From positions 227,244 to 291,243 of the forward strand of contig JABLXY010000003.1 of the NCBI GenBank assembly GCA_013177795.1: 64,000 bases of DNA. The letters are read 5' to 3'. Made by a program: the position numbers and the translations under genes. A model generated the notes under the pieces. The model searched no databases. It was not told the DNA's origin and saw nothing but the letters and a program-made list of their open reading frames with translations. This document shows, in pieces, positions 24,983 through 32,972 of the stretch. The DNA comes from Syntrophaceae bacterium. Lineage in GTDB: Bacteria > Desulfobacterota > Syntrophia > Syntrophales > UBA2192. The first letter of the stretch is position 1. Every line of letters begins with the position of its first letter.

Positions 24983-25552
24983 TCACAGCCCGGCGGATTT
25001 CTTCAGTGTCGCCAGGAACTCGGGAACCTCCCCGAAGCTGCCCAGCCTGGTGTAGGTCACGTCCTGGGTCCCGTCGGGGTTGAGCCTCACGGCGATGAAG
25101 AAGGGGGTGCGGACCTCGCCGCACTTCTTGTGGATTTCATAGTCGGGGTCCGGGAAGATGGGGAAGGGCACACTGTATCGCTTCCGGAAGACCTCCACCT
25201 CGTATGCGGAATTGCCGGCGCCGATCCCGATGATCTTGATTTTCCCCCTGGCAGCGGGGTCCTTTTCGATCGCCTCGAACAGCTGGTTGACGATGGGCGC
25301 CTCCTTCTGGCAGAAGGGGCAGTACATGCTCAGGATCTCGATGAGGACGAGGTTCGCCTTGATGTCGGCGATCTTGAAAGTCTTGCCCCAGCCCGAGAGG
25401 CCGAGATGGTCCCGGTCGGCCCGCTCGTTCGGAACCGGGAGGGTAAGGTCGAACAGCCTGTCGCCGGGCTTGGGCTGCCCGGCTCCGAGCACGGGGACGG
25501 CCGCTGCCATGCAAGCCAGCAGCAGAACGGAAACCAGGATCGTCTTCTTCAT
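24983..25552 (-). CDS. Exported TlpA/ResA-like thioredoxin-fold protein
   Basis: A 189-residue protein with an N-terminal hydrophobic export signal and a thioredoxin fold. The active site is CPFC (Cys78-Cys81) in EILSMYCPFCQKEAP, and the cis-Pro loop region is GEVRTPFFIAV. A Cys14 in LLAC could be a lipobox, so it may be a lipoprotein. It probably transfers electrons to periplasmic disulfides or to the adjacent 1-Cys peroxiredoxin. The start at 25552 has CGGAGGAACG upstream; the open frame 5' of it is rejected. Confidence 0.87.
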   Translation of the reverse strand: MKKTILVSVLLLACMAAAVPVLGAGQPKPGDRLFDLTLPVPNERADRDHLGLSGWGKTFKIADIKANLVLIEILSMYCPFCQKEAPIVNQLFEAIEKDPAARGKIKIIGIGAGNSAYEVEVFRKRYSVPFPIFPDPDYEIHKKCGEVRTPFFIAVRLNPDGTQDVTYTRLGSFGEVPEFLATLKKSAGL

Positions 25553-25636
25553 CTCGTTCCTCCGCACGATGGATCGTCCGAATTTTGAATCCGCCGGGCT
25601 CTCTTGAAAACCCCTCCGTTTCCTTGCATGAAGAAA

Positions 25637-25665
25637 AGCATAACAGAAAAGGGTGCGAAGGTCAA
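25637..25665 (-). promoter_or_regulatory. Candidate sigma70 promoter of the TlpA-peroxiredoxin pair
   Basis: On the minus strand TTGACC (25660-25665), 17 nt, TATGCT (25637-25642). Leader of about 78 nt. Confidence 0.6.
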
Positions 25666-26124
25666 AAAACGATGCCCTTCCGCACCGCATCGGGAGTGCC
25701 GAGTCTGCGGAAAAAAAGGGGGGGAGGCGGGGGCCGGTTCCATGTCCATTGTGACACAAGACAGTCCGACGGCAGACAACCCGGGAGTGAAACGACGGAA
25801 AGCGCCAGCGCTGTTTTTCCGCAAGGCCCGAATGAAATGAATTGTCTTGACTTTTGTGCGGAAATGACGTACCGACGTAACCGGTCTACCTCTTTATTCT
25901 TGGTCTCTCTTTTTAGCGGCCGGCAGCCAATTCTATTATGCCGACTCGTTTTTGCGTGCCCATTTTCCTGCTGGCCGTTACCCGGTTCTTGGAATTCGAA
26001 TGCTGAAGGAGACCCGGCAGAGCCGAAAGGCGTTGCGAGGCCTTTGCAGAACTGCATGGAATCAACTCCCCTAGCCGGGGGAGAGAAACTTCCTGATCTC
26101 GGTTCGGTTTTGAAAGGGGGTTCT
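25666..26124 (+). other. Divergent intergenic control region upstream of hyaA
   Basis: About 460 bp without a convincing gene between the divergent TlpA-like gene and hyaA. Noted: a separated inverted pair TTTCCGC (25816-25822) and GCGGAAA (25858-25864) around a TTGACT (25847), which has no good -10; a short hairpin CTCCCC/GGGGAG near 26066-26082; and GAAAGGGGG as the hyaA ribosome site. The hyaA promoter is not identified with confidence. Confidence 0.5.
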
Positions 26125-27327
26125 ATGGGGAAAGACGATTACACCAAAACGGTAGGCCGGCATTACAACCGGCTGTTGGAACAGTGCAAGGTCCACATGG
26201 ACCGCTTCGACAGGGAGTACCCCGCCCCGCGGGAGGACTTCCAGGCCCTGCTGAAGGAGCGGGGCATCACGAGGCGGGACTTCCTCAAGTGGACGTCCTG
26301 CATGACGGCGGCCCTCATGCTGCCCCCCGTCTTCGAGCCCATGGTCGCCCGGGCCGCGGAGAACTTCAGCCGCCTGCCCGTCGTGTGGCTCCACTTCGCC
26401 GAGTGCACGGGCTGCACCGAGTCCCTGCTGCGCTCGTCCTACCCGAACGTCGATGACATCCTGCTGGAGACCATTTCACTCGAGTACCACGAGACGATCA
26501 TGGCCGCCGCGGGCGACCAGGCCGAGAAGTGCCTCGAGGATGCCATGCACCACTTCCCCGGCAAGTACGTCTGCGTCATCGAGGGCGCAATCCCGATGGG
26601 CCTCAACGGCCAGTACATGCGCCTCGGCCCCAAAGCGGAGACGGGCCTCGAGATCGGCAAGAGGGTGACCGCCAAGGCCGCGGCGACGATCTGCGTCGGC
26701 TCCTGCGCCATCTGGGGCGGCATCCCCGCGGCCCGGCCCAACCCCACTGACGCGGCGGGCGTGCGAAAGGCCCTGGGCGTCTCCACGGTCAACATCGCGG
26801 GCTGTCCCCCCAACACGGTCAACTTCACGGGGACGCTCTTGTATTTCCTCATGTTCGGCGGCATGCCGCCCCTCGACGGGCAGGGCCGTCCGGTCTGGGC
26901 CTACGGCAAGCGCGTCCACGACTTCTGCGAGCGGCGTGGGCACTACGACGCGGGCGAGTTCGTGGAGCAGTGGGGCGACGAGGGCGCACGGCGGGGCTGG
27001 TGCCTCTACAAGGTCGGCTGCAAGGGCCCCTACGCCTTCGCCAACTGCTCCCACCTGCGATTCAATGACGGCATTTCCTGGCCCATCATGGCGGGGCACG
27101 GCTGCATCGGCTGCACGGAGATCGGGTTCTGGGACACCATGGCGCCCCTGGAGAAGCCGATCCACGAGGCCACGATCGGCGGCGGGGAGCGAACCGTCGA
27201 CGACATCGGCATCATGCTGACGGTTGCGACGGCGGCCGGCGTCACGGCGCACGGCATCTTCAGTGCGCTTCGTCACGGCGGATCCGACAAGCAGGACGAA
27301 ACCCCGCACAAGGAAGGGAAGGAGTGA
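26125..27327 (+). CDS. hyaA: NiFe hydrogenase small subunit, periplasmic (group 1)
   Basis: A 400-residue small subunit. It has a Tat motif TRRDFLK at residues 49-55, unusually far from the N-terminus, and a cleavage site near VARA-AE (about 77-78). Proximal cluster motif is ECTGCTESLLR, then VGSCAIWGGIP and GCPPNT; the medial and distal cluster cysteines lie in WCLYKVGCKGP, NCSHLRF and HGCIGCTE. The CTGC (not CTCC) form indicates a standard, not oxygen-tolerant, proximal cluster. A C-terminal hydrophobic helix may anchor it. It passes electrons from the large subunit to cytochrome b. ATG 26125 is chosen by the GAAAGGGGG site. Confidence 0.95.
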   Translation: MGKDDYTKTVGRHYNRLLEQCKVHMDRFDREYPAPREDFQALLKERGITRRDFLKWTSCMTAALMLPPVFEPMVARAAENFSRLPVVWLHFAECTGCTESLLRSSYPNVDDILLETISLEYHETIMAAAGDQAEKCLEDAMHHFPGKYVCVIEGAIPMGLNGQYMRLGPKAETGLEIGKRVTAKAAATICVGSCAIWGGIPAARPNPTDAAGVRKALGVSTVNIAGCPPNTVNFTGTLLYFLMFGGMPPLDGQGRPVWAYGKRVHDFCERRGHYDAGEFVEQWGDEGARRGWCLYKVGCKGPYAFANCSHLRFNDGISWPIMAGHGCIGCTEIGFWDTMAPLEKPIHEATIGGGERTVDDIGIMLTVATAAGVTAHGIFSALRHGGSDKQDETPHKEGKE

Positions 27328-27338
27328 GGAGGTGAGCC

Positions 27339-29009
27339 ATGGCGAAGCGAATGATCGTTGATCCCATCACGAGAATCGAGGGACATCTCAGAATAGAGGT
27401 CGAGCTGGACGACAAGAACACCATCCGGGACGCCTGGAGCAGCATCACGCTGTGGCGGGGCATCGAGACGATCCTCAAGGGGCGCGACCCGCGGGACGCG
27501 GGGCTCATCGTGCAGCGCTTCTGCGGGGTCTGCACGTACGTGCACTACGAGGCGAGCATCATGGCCTGCGAGGACGCCTTCGGCATCAAGCCGCCGCCCA
27601 ACGCGCGGATCATCCGGAACCTGATGCAGGGGGCCTGGTACCTCGGGGACCACATCATGCATTTCTACCACCTGCACGGGCTGGACTGGGTCGACGTGGT
27701 GAGCGCGCTGAAGGCCGACCCGAGAAAGGCCGTGGAGATCGCGATGAGCGTGTCTCCGAACCCGTACAACAGTTCCCAGACACACTACAAGGCCGTCCAG
27801 GAGCGGCTGGGCAGGTTCGTCAAGTCGGGCCGCCTGGGGCCCTTCGCCAATGCCTACTGGGGAAACCCCTCCTACAAGCTCCCCCCCGAGGCGAACCTGG
27901 TGATCCTCTCCCACTACCTCGATGCGCTGGAAGTGTCCAAGGTGGCGGCCCAGGCACAGGCCATCTTCGGCGGCAAGAACCCGCACCCGCAGTCGCTGGT
28001 CGTGGGCGGCGTGACCTGCGTCCTGGATGCGATGAACCCGAGCCGCCTCGGAGACTACCTCTTCCGCGTCAAGGCGGTGAACGACTTCGTCGCGCGGGCC
28101 TACATCCCCGATGTCATCCTGGCGGCCAGGTACTACAAGGGCGAGGGCATCGCCGGGATCGGCGGCGGCGTGAAGAACTACATGTGCGTCGGCGGCTTTC
28201 CTCTTGACGATGCCGGGACGACCTTCCTCTTCCCCAGGGGCATCGTGAAGAACCGCAACCTGGCGAAGCTGCTGCCGATCGACGAGTCGAAGATCACGGA
28301 GGAATCCGTGCACGCCTGGTATCAGGACGACAAGCCACAGCACCCCTTCGAAGGAACGACCGTCCCCAAGTACACCGGCCTGGACAAGAACGGCCATCTG
28401 AAGGGCGAAGAGAAATACAGCTGGTGCAAGGCGCCCCGCTATGACGGCGAGCCTGTCGAGGTGGGGCCGCTTGCCCGCATGATCGTCGGCTACGCCGCGG
28501 GCGACAAGAAGATCAAGCCGCTCGTCGAAGGCACGCTGAAAGCCACGGGGCTTCCGGCGACAGCGCTCTTCTCCACGCTGGGACGGACGGCGGCCCGCGC
28601 CATCGAGACGAAACTCGTCGGCGACCAGATCGAGGGCTGGTTCAATGAACTCGTCGCAAATCTCAAGAAGGGCGACATGCGGACCTGGACCCCCTGCGAA
28701 GTGCCCAGGGAAGGCCAGGGCCGCGGCATGACGGAGCCGCCGCGTGGCGCGCTCAGCCACTGGATCCGGATCAAGGACCACAGGATCGCCAACTACCAGG
28801 CCGTGGTTCCCTCCACGTGGAACTGCTCGCCGAGGGACAAGAGCGGCAAGCGGGGCCCCTACGAGGAATCCCTAATCGGGACGAAGCTCGCGAAGGCGGA
28901 TCAGCCGCTGGAGATCCTCCGGACGATCCACTCCTTCGACCCCTGCATGGCCTGCGCGGTCCACATCATCAAACCCAACGGCGAGATCCGCAAATTCAGG
29001 GTGGCCTGA
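27339..29009 (+). CDS. hyaB: NiFe hydrogenase large subunit, periplasmic (group 1)
   Basis: A 556-residue catalytic subunit. The N-terminal nickel pair is RFCGVC (Cys62, Cys65) and the C-terminal pair is DPCMACAVH (Cys536, Cys539). After His542 there is a 14-residue tail that the maturation protease would remove once nickel is in place. It oxidises or forms H2 in the periplasm, exported with the Tat-tagged small subunit. It follows hyaA by 11 bp with GGAGGTG as ribosome site. Confidence 0.97.
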   Translation: MAKRMIVDPITRIEGHLRIEVELDDKNTIRDAWSSITLWRGIETILKGRDPRDAGLIVQRFCGVCTYVHYEASIMACEDAFGIKPPPNARIIRNLMQGAWYLGDHIMHFYHLHGLDWVDVVSALKADPRKAVEIAMSVSPNPYNSSQTHYKAVQERLGRFVKSGRLGPFANAYWGNPSYKLPPEANLVILSHYLDALEVSKVAAQAQAIFGGKNPHPQSLVVGGVTCVLDAMNPSRLGDYLFRVKAVNDFVARAYIPDVILAARYYKGEGIAGIGGGVKNYMCVGGFPLDDAGTTFLFPRGIVKNRNLAKLLPIDESKITEESVHAWYQDDKPQHPFEGTTVPKYTGLDKNGHLKGEEKYSWCKAPRYDGEPVEVGPLARMIVGYAAGDKKIKPLVEGTLKATGLPATALFSTLGRTAARAIETKLVGDQIEGWFNELVANLKKGDMRTWTPCEVPREGQGRGMTEPPRGALSHWIRIKDHRIANYQAVVPSTWNCSPRDKSGKRGPYEESLIGTKLAKADQPLEILRTIHSFDPCMACAVHIIKPNGEIRKFRVA

Positions 29010-29021
29010 AAGGAGGGTGCC

Positions 29022-29690
29022 ATGGAAGCGATCGTTCCCCAGAAGCACTGGACCGCGGCCATCCGGATCAACCACTGGGCCATGGCGGTGGCCATCTTCG
29101 TGCTCATCGGCACGGGGTTCCTCATCGCCTACCCCATCACCGTGCAGGTCGGCGAGACGTGGCAGAAGTTCTCCGTCGGAACCATTCGGTTCGTCCACAT
29201 CCTCTTCGGCGTGTTCCTGACCCTGCTGTTCGTCTGGCGGGTCTACCTCGCGTTCTTCTCCACCTTCAGGGCGGATTGGAGGGACCTGCTGGCCTTCACG
29301 AACATCCCCGACACGGTCCGGCAGATCAAGTTCTACCTGCTCATCGACAAGAAGGGCCCCCCGCACAGGGGCCTCTACGGCCCCATGCAGTCGATGGCCT
29401 ACCTGGGCCTCTTCGGCATGGTCTTCCTCATCGTGGTCACGGGGCTCATCCTCATGGGGGCGGGCTACGGCACGGGGCTCACGAGCTGGGTCTACGCGAT
29501 CCTGAAGCCCGTCGAGGGCCTCCTGGGGGGACTGGCCGCGGTGCGCTACATCCACCACGTGCTCACCTGGGGCTTCGTCCTCTTCATCGTGGTGCACGTC
29601 TACATGGCCTTCTGGTATGACGCCGTCCTGAAGGAGGGGACCCTCTCCTCCATGGTGAGCGGCTACATGTATCCGAAGGGCGATCACTGA
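29022..29690 (+). CDS. hyaC: NiFe hydrogenase b-type cytochrome subunit
   Basis: A 222-residue integral membrane cytochrome b of the HyaC/HydC type. Four hydrophobic segments; heme ligands are likely in IRINHWAMA, IRFVHILFG, and IHHVLTWGF with VVHVYMAF. It links the hydrogenase to the quinone pool. It starts 12 bp after hyaB (AAGGAGG site) and is followed by a terminator, though hyaD and hypA lie just beyond on the same strand. Confidence 0.95.
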   Translation: MEAIVPQKHWTAAIRINHWAMAVAIFVLIGTGFLIAYPITVQVGETWQKFSVGTIRFVHILFGVFLTLLFVWRVYLAFFSTFRADWRDLLAFTNIPDTVRQIKFYLLIDKKGPPHRGLYGPMQSMAYLGLFGMVFLIVVTGLILMGAGYGTGLTSWVYAILKPVEGLLGGLAAVRYIHHVLTWGFVLFIVVHVYMAFWYDAVLKEGTLSSMVSGYMYPKGDH

Positions 29691-29725
29691 TTCGCCGCTG
29701 GCGATTCGGCTGAAGAACAGGCAAA

Positions 29726-29757
29726 CAAAGGGGGGAGAGCCGATCTCCCCCCTTCTT
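29726..29757 (+). terminator. Hairpin terminator after hyaC
   Basis: Stem GGGGGGAGA / TCTCCCCCC around GCCGA, then TTCTT. It may attenuate rather than block transcription into hyaD. Confidence 0.75.
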
Positions 29758-29850
29758 GACTGCGGGCGTGCTTTCGTCGGGCAACATGCCTGACACGTGA
29801 AAGGAAGAAGTTGGGAAGGCAGGAAGGGATCAGGTTGTGATTTGTTGAGG

Positions 29851-30345
29851 ATGGCGGACAAGCGACGCATCACCATCTTGGGTCTCGGCAACATCCTCAT
29901 GAAGGACGAGGGCTTCGGCGTCCACTTCGTCAGGTGGCTCGGCGGCCGCTGGGCCTTCCCCGAATCGGTCGAGCTCATCGAGGGCGGGGTCATGGCGTAC
30001 GCCCTGCTGGGCCCCGTCTGCGGCTGCGAGCATCTCATCGTCGTCGACGTCCTCAAGACGGACGACGAGCCCGGCGCGGTGTACCGGTTCACCCTGGCGG
30101 AAATCGAGCCGAAGCTGCCGCCGCCCACCTCGGCCCACGAGGTGCAGTTCCTCGACGTGCTGTGCAAGGCCGAGATGCTCGACGAGGCCCCCGAGGTGGT
30201 CTTCCTCTGCGTCGTGCCGGTGAACATCCGGGACATGGACATGGAGATGACGCCGCTGATGCGCGAGAAATTCCCGATCGTGGAGGAGCTCCTGATGCAG
30301 GAGCTGGCCCGCCACGGCATCCGGCCGGAGAGAAACCATGCATGA
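29851..30345 (+). CDS. hyaD: Hydrogenase maturation protease
   Basis: A 164-residue HyaD/HybD-type endopeptidase. Nickel-sensing acidic and His residues are visible in LGLGNILMKDEGFGVH, VVDVLKTDD and SAHEVQFLD. It trims the C-terminal tail of HyaB after nickel insertion. ATG 29851 is preceded by TTGTTGAGG, a weak site. It overlaps hypA by 8 bp. Confidence 0.94.
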   Translation: MADKRRITILGLGNILMKDEGFGVHFVRWLGGRWAFPESVELIEGGVMAYALLGPVCGCEHLIVVDVLKTDDEPGAVYRFTLAEIEPKLPPPTSAHEVQFLDVLCKAEMLDEAPEVVFLCVVPVNIRDMDMEMTPLMREKFPIVEELLMQELARHGIRPERNHA

Positions 30346-30682
30346 GCTTTCGCTTGTCGAGTCCATCCTGCAGATCGTCGACGAATACGCGGCCAGGGAG
30401 GGGTTCTCCCGCGTGACGGCCCTGCGTCTCTCCTGCGGGAGGCTCTCCTGCGTCGTCCCCCAGGCGCTGCGCTTCGCCTTCGACATCCAGTCGAAGGGAA
30501 CACGCGCCGAGGGCGCGGCGCTCGACCTCCAGGTCCTGCCCGCCGCGGTCCACTGCCTGGCCTGCGCGAAGGATGTCGAGGTCGACCGCTTCGAGGCCCA
30601 GTGCCCCGAGTGCAATGGGGTTGACGTGTTCCTGGTGAGGGGGACGGAGGAGCTGAAGCTCATAGAACTAGACGTAGAGTAA
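30338..30682 (+). CDS. hypA: Hydrogenase nickel incorporation protein HypA
   Basis: A 114-residue HypA. The N-terminal MHELSL carries the nickel ligand His2; two CxxC pairs (CLAC and CPEC) build the structural zinc site. With HypB it inserts nickel into the hydrogenase large subunit. The overlap with hyaD suggests coupled translation. Confidence 0.96.
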   Translation: MHELSLVESILQIVDEYAAREGFSRVTALRLSCGRLSCVVPQALRFAFDIQSKGTRAEGAALDLQVLPAAVHCLACAKDVEVDRFEAQCPECNGVDVFLVRGTEELKLIELDVE

Positions 30683-30713
30683 TAACGTTGACCAGGCGCA
30701 GCGGGCGATAATA

Positions 30714-30806
30714 GAAGGTAAGAAGGTGAGAGGGTAAGAAGGTTGGATAAGCCGGCAGCCGGATTCCATCTCGACGCGTTTCCAACCTTCTCACCCTCTT
30801 ACCCTC
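30714..30806. repeat. Octad inverted repeat, GARGGTRA family (33- and 25-nt arms, 35-nt loop)
   Basis: Left arm 30714-30746 is GAAGGTAA, GAAGGTGA, GAGGGTAA and GAAGGTTGG; right arm 30782-30806 begins CCAACCTTC and has two octamers. The loop starts ATAAGCCGGCAGCCGG, nearly the same as the copy at 2979. A promoter for hypC lies just downstream. Confidence 0.9.
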
Positions 30807-30832
30807 TGCCTTGCGGGGGCATCTGGGCATTT

Positions 30833-30861
30833 TTGACAAACCCGGAAATGTGATAAGGTAT
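30833..30861 (+). promoter_or_regulatory. Candidate promoter of hypCD
   Basis: TTGACA (30833-30838) followed by TAAGGT (spacer 15) or AGGTAT (spacer 17). The -35 is perfect, the -10 weak. It lies between the octad repeat and hypC. Confidence 0.4.
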
Positions 30862-30895
30862 CCGCCCTGAGATTGGGAGAACAAGGCAACAGACC

Positions 30896-31126
30896 ATGTG
30901 CATCGCTTTCCCCGGCAAGATCCTGAGCATCGACCCGGACAACTTCGCCGTCATCGAGATCAGCGGGACGCGGCGCGAGGTCTCCCTCGACATCGTCGAC
31001 GAGCCCGTCACCGTGGGGGACTATGTCATCTGCCACGCCGGATACGCCATTCAGCGCATCGACGAGGAGGCGGCCCTGGAGAAACTCTCCTTCCTGCAAG
31101 AGCTCATCGACAATGAAATATATTGA
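30896..31126 (+). CDS. hypC: Hydrogenase assembly chaperone HypC
   Basis: A 76-residue HypC/HybG chaperone starting MCIAFPGKI with the essential Cys2 that carries the Fe(CN)2CO intermediate with HypD. The C-terminal part (VGDYVICHAGYAIQRID) is also conserved. It hands iron with its ligands to the large-subunit precursor. Overlaps hypD by 14 bp. Confidence 0.96.
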   Translation: MCIAFPGKILSIDPDNFAVIEISGTRREVSLDIVDEPVTVGDYVICHAGYAIQRIDEEAALEKLSFLQELIDNEIY

Positions 31127-32210
31127 TGAATACCGCAGCCCCGATCTCGTCCGGGGCCTGCTCGACGCCGTGGCGATCCTCGCGGCGGGCATCGGGCGCG
31201 ACGTCTCCCTCATGGAGATCTGCGGCACCCACACGCACGCCGTCGGGCGGTACGGGTTGCGAAGGCTCCTGCCCGGGACCCTTCGTCTCGTCTCGGGGCC
31301 GGGATGCCCCGTTTGCGTGACCTCCATCGGGGACGTGGACCGGGCCCTGCACCTTGCGGGCCTGCCGGGCGTGACGTTTGCGACCTTCGGCGACATGCTC
31401 CGCGTCCCGGGGACGGGCGGCGAGAACCTCGCGAGGCTGCGCGCTGCGGGGAAGGACGTCCGGGTCATCGCGTCGCCCGCCGACGCGGTCCGTTTTGCCG
31501 AGGAGAACCCTGCGAGGCAGGTCGTCCTGCTGGGGATCGGCTTCGAAACGACGGCGCCCACCGTGGCCGCGGCCGTTCTGCGCGCCCGGGAAAGGGGCGT
31601 GGGGAATCTTTCCGTCTTCTCGGCGCACAAGACGGTGCCGCAGGCCATCCGGGCGCTCATCGCGGACCGGTCGCTGAACATCGACGGCTTTCTGTGCCCC
31701 GGCCACGTGAGCGTCATCACAGGCGTCGAGGCCTACCGGATGATCCCTCAGGCGGGCCGGGCGGCCGCCATCACCGGTTTCGAGCCCGCCGACATCGCCG
31801 AGGGGGTCCTGCTGCTCCTGCGCCAGATCGCCGACGGCCGCTTCGAGGTGGCCATCCAGTATGCCCGCGGCGTGAAGGCGCAGGGCAATGCGCGGGCCCG
31901 GGAGGTCATGGCGGAGGTCTTCGAGCCGGGTGACGCCGAGTGGAGAGGGCTCGGCGTGATTCCCGGAAGCGGCCTTCGCATCCGGCGCGAGTTCGAGGCG
32001 TTCGACGCCCTGCGGCGGTTCACGCTGCCCGAGATCCGGTCCGCCGAGTTCAGGGGGTGCCGCTGCGGCGACGTCCTGCGGGGCGTGATGTCCCCCGACC
32101 AATGCGGCCTGTTCGGGGAGGCCTGCACGCCGGCCAGTCCGCTGGGGCCCTGCATGGTGTCGGGGGAAGGGACGTGTGCCGCCTATTATAAATACGAGCG
32201 GGGCTTGTGA
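31113..32210 (+). CDS. hypD: Hydrogenase formation protein HypD
   Basis: A 365-residue HypD. Conserved motifs are MEICGTHTHAVGRYG, GPGCPVCVT, GFETTAPT and SVITG, plus the C-terminal [4Fe-4S] cysteines (CRCGDVL, CGLFGEACTP). HypD with HypC is the scaffold for building Fe(CN)2CO. The start ATG 31113 lies inside the end of hypC, so translation is coupled. Confidence 0.96.
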   Translation: MKYIDEYRSPDLVRGLLDAVAILAAGIGRDVSLMEICGTHTHAVGRYGLRRLLPGTLRLVSGPGCPVCVTSIGDVDRALHLAGLPGVTFATFGDMLRVPGTGGENLARLRAAGKDVRVIASPADAVRFAEENPARQVVLLGIGFETTAPTVAAAVLRARERGVGNLSVFSAHKTVPQAIRALIADRSLNIDGFLCPGHVSVITGVEAYRMIPQAGRAAAITGFEPADIAEGVLLLLRQIADGRFEVAIQYARGVKAQGNARAREVMAEVFEPGDAEWRGLGVIPGSGLRIRREFEAFDALRRFTLPEIRSAEFRGCRCGDVLRGVMSPDQCGLFGEACTPASPLGPCMVSGEGTCAAYYKYERGL

Positions 32211-32233
32211 CCGGGGGCAACAGACGGACGAAA

Positions 32234-32301
32234 GAAGGTGAGAGGGCAAGAGGGCAAGAGCGTTTCCTTTGGCCTTCCGCCATGTGCCATCAGCCTGAAG
32301 G
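32234..32301. repeat. Mixed repeat: octad purine arm followed by heptad pyrimidine arm
   Basis: Left part 32234-32257 is phased octamers GAAGGTGA, GAGGGCAA, GAGGGCAA; the right part (32270-32301) is not its complement but reads as 7-mers GCCATGT, GCCATCA and GCCTGAA, like the heptad arms elsewhere. It seems a hybrid of two unit families. Confidence 0.5.
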
Positions 32302-32312
32302 AGTTGTGATCG

Positions 32313-32972
32313 ATGAAAGTCACCGTTGTGAAGAACGTGCTCGACGCCAACGAGCGGATCGCCGCGGAGAACCGCAGGCTGTTCGACGAGAAGGGGATCT
32401 ACGTCATCAACCTCATGAGCTCTCCCGGCGCGGGCAAGACGTCTCTCGTGGAGAAGACGATCACGGCGCTGAAGGACCGCTACCGCATCGCCGTCATCGA
32501 GGGGGACATCCAGGACACCTGTGACGCCGACCGGGTGGCGGCCCTGGGCATCCCCGCCGTCCAGATCAACACGGGCGGCGCCTGCCACATCGACGGCAAC
32601 ATGATCCGCGAGGCGCTGCCGGCCCTCGATCTCGACAGGGTGGACCTGCTGATCACGGAGAACGTGGGCAACCTCGTCTGCCCCGCCGAGTTCAAGATCG
32701 GCGAGAACGCCAAGGTGATGATCCTGAGCACGCCCGAGGGGGCGGACAAGCCCGCCAAGTACCCCCTGATGTTCCAGGAGTCGGCCGTCATGGTCATCAA
32801 CAAGATGGACCTCAAGCCCTACGTGGACTTCGATCTCGAGAAGGCGCGGCGGGACGCCCTGGCCCTGAACCGCGACCTCAAGATCTTCGAGGTCTCCTGC
32901 AAGACCGGCCAGGGGCTCGAGGGCTGGGTGGACTGGCTGGCCGGCCAGATCGAGGCCTTCCGGAATCGATGA
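32313..32972 (+). CDS. hypB: Hydrogenase nickel incorporation GTPase HypB
   Basis: A 219-residue SIMIBI-class GTPase. The P-loop is SSPGAGKTS (36-44), with GDIQDTCDADR, the metal-site motif GGACHIDG and the specificity motif NKMDL. The N-terminal His-rich stretch seen in some HypB is absent, so storage of nickel is unlikely. It delivers nickel with HypA. It overlaps hypF by 4 bp. Confidence 0.96.
   Translation: MKVTVVKNVLDANERIAAENRRLFDEKGIYVINLMSSPGAGKTSLVEKTITALKDRYRIAVIEGDIQDTCDADRVAALGIPAVQINTGGACHIDGNMIREALPALDLDRVDLLITENVGNLVCPAEFKIGENAKVMILSTPEGADKPAKYPLMFQESAVMVINKMDLKPYVDFDLEKARRDALALNRDLKIFEVSCKTGQGLEGWVDWLAGQIEAFRNR

Noticed and set aside
25816-25875. Sigma70 promoter of hyaA at TTGACT (25847)
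   Set aside because: The hexamer 17 nt downstream is TACCGA, too poor a -10, and the leader would be about 250 nt.
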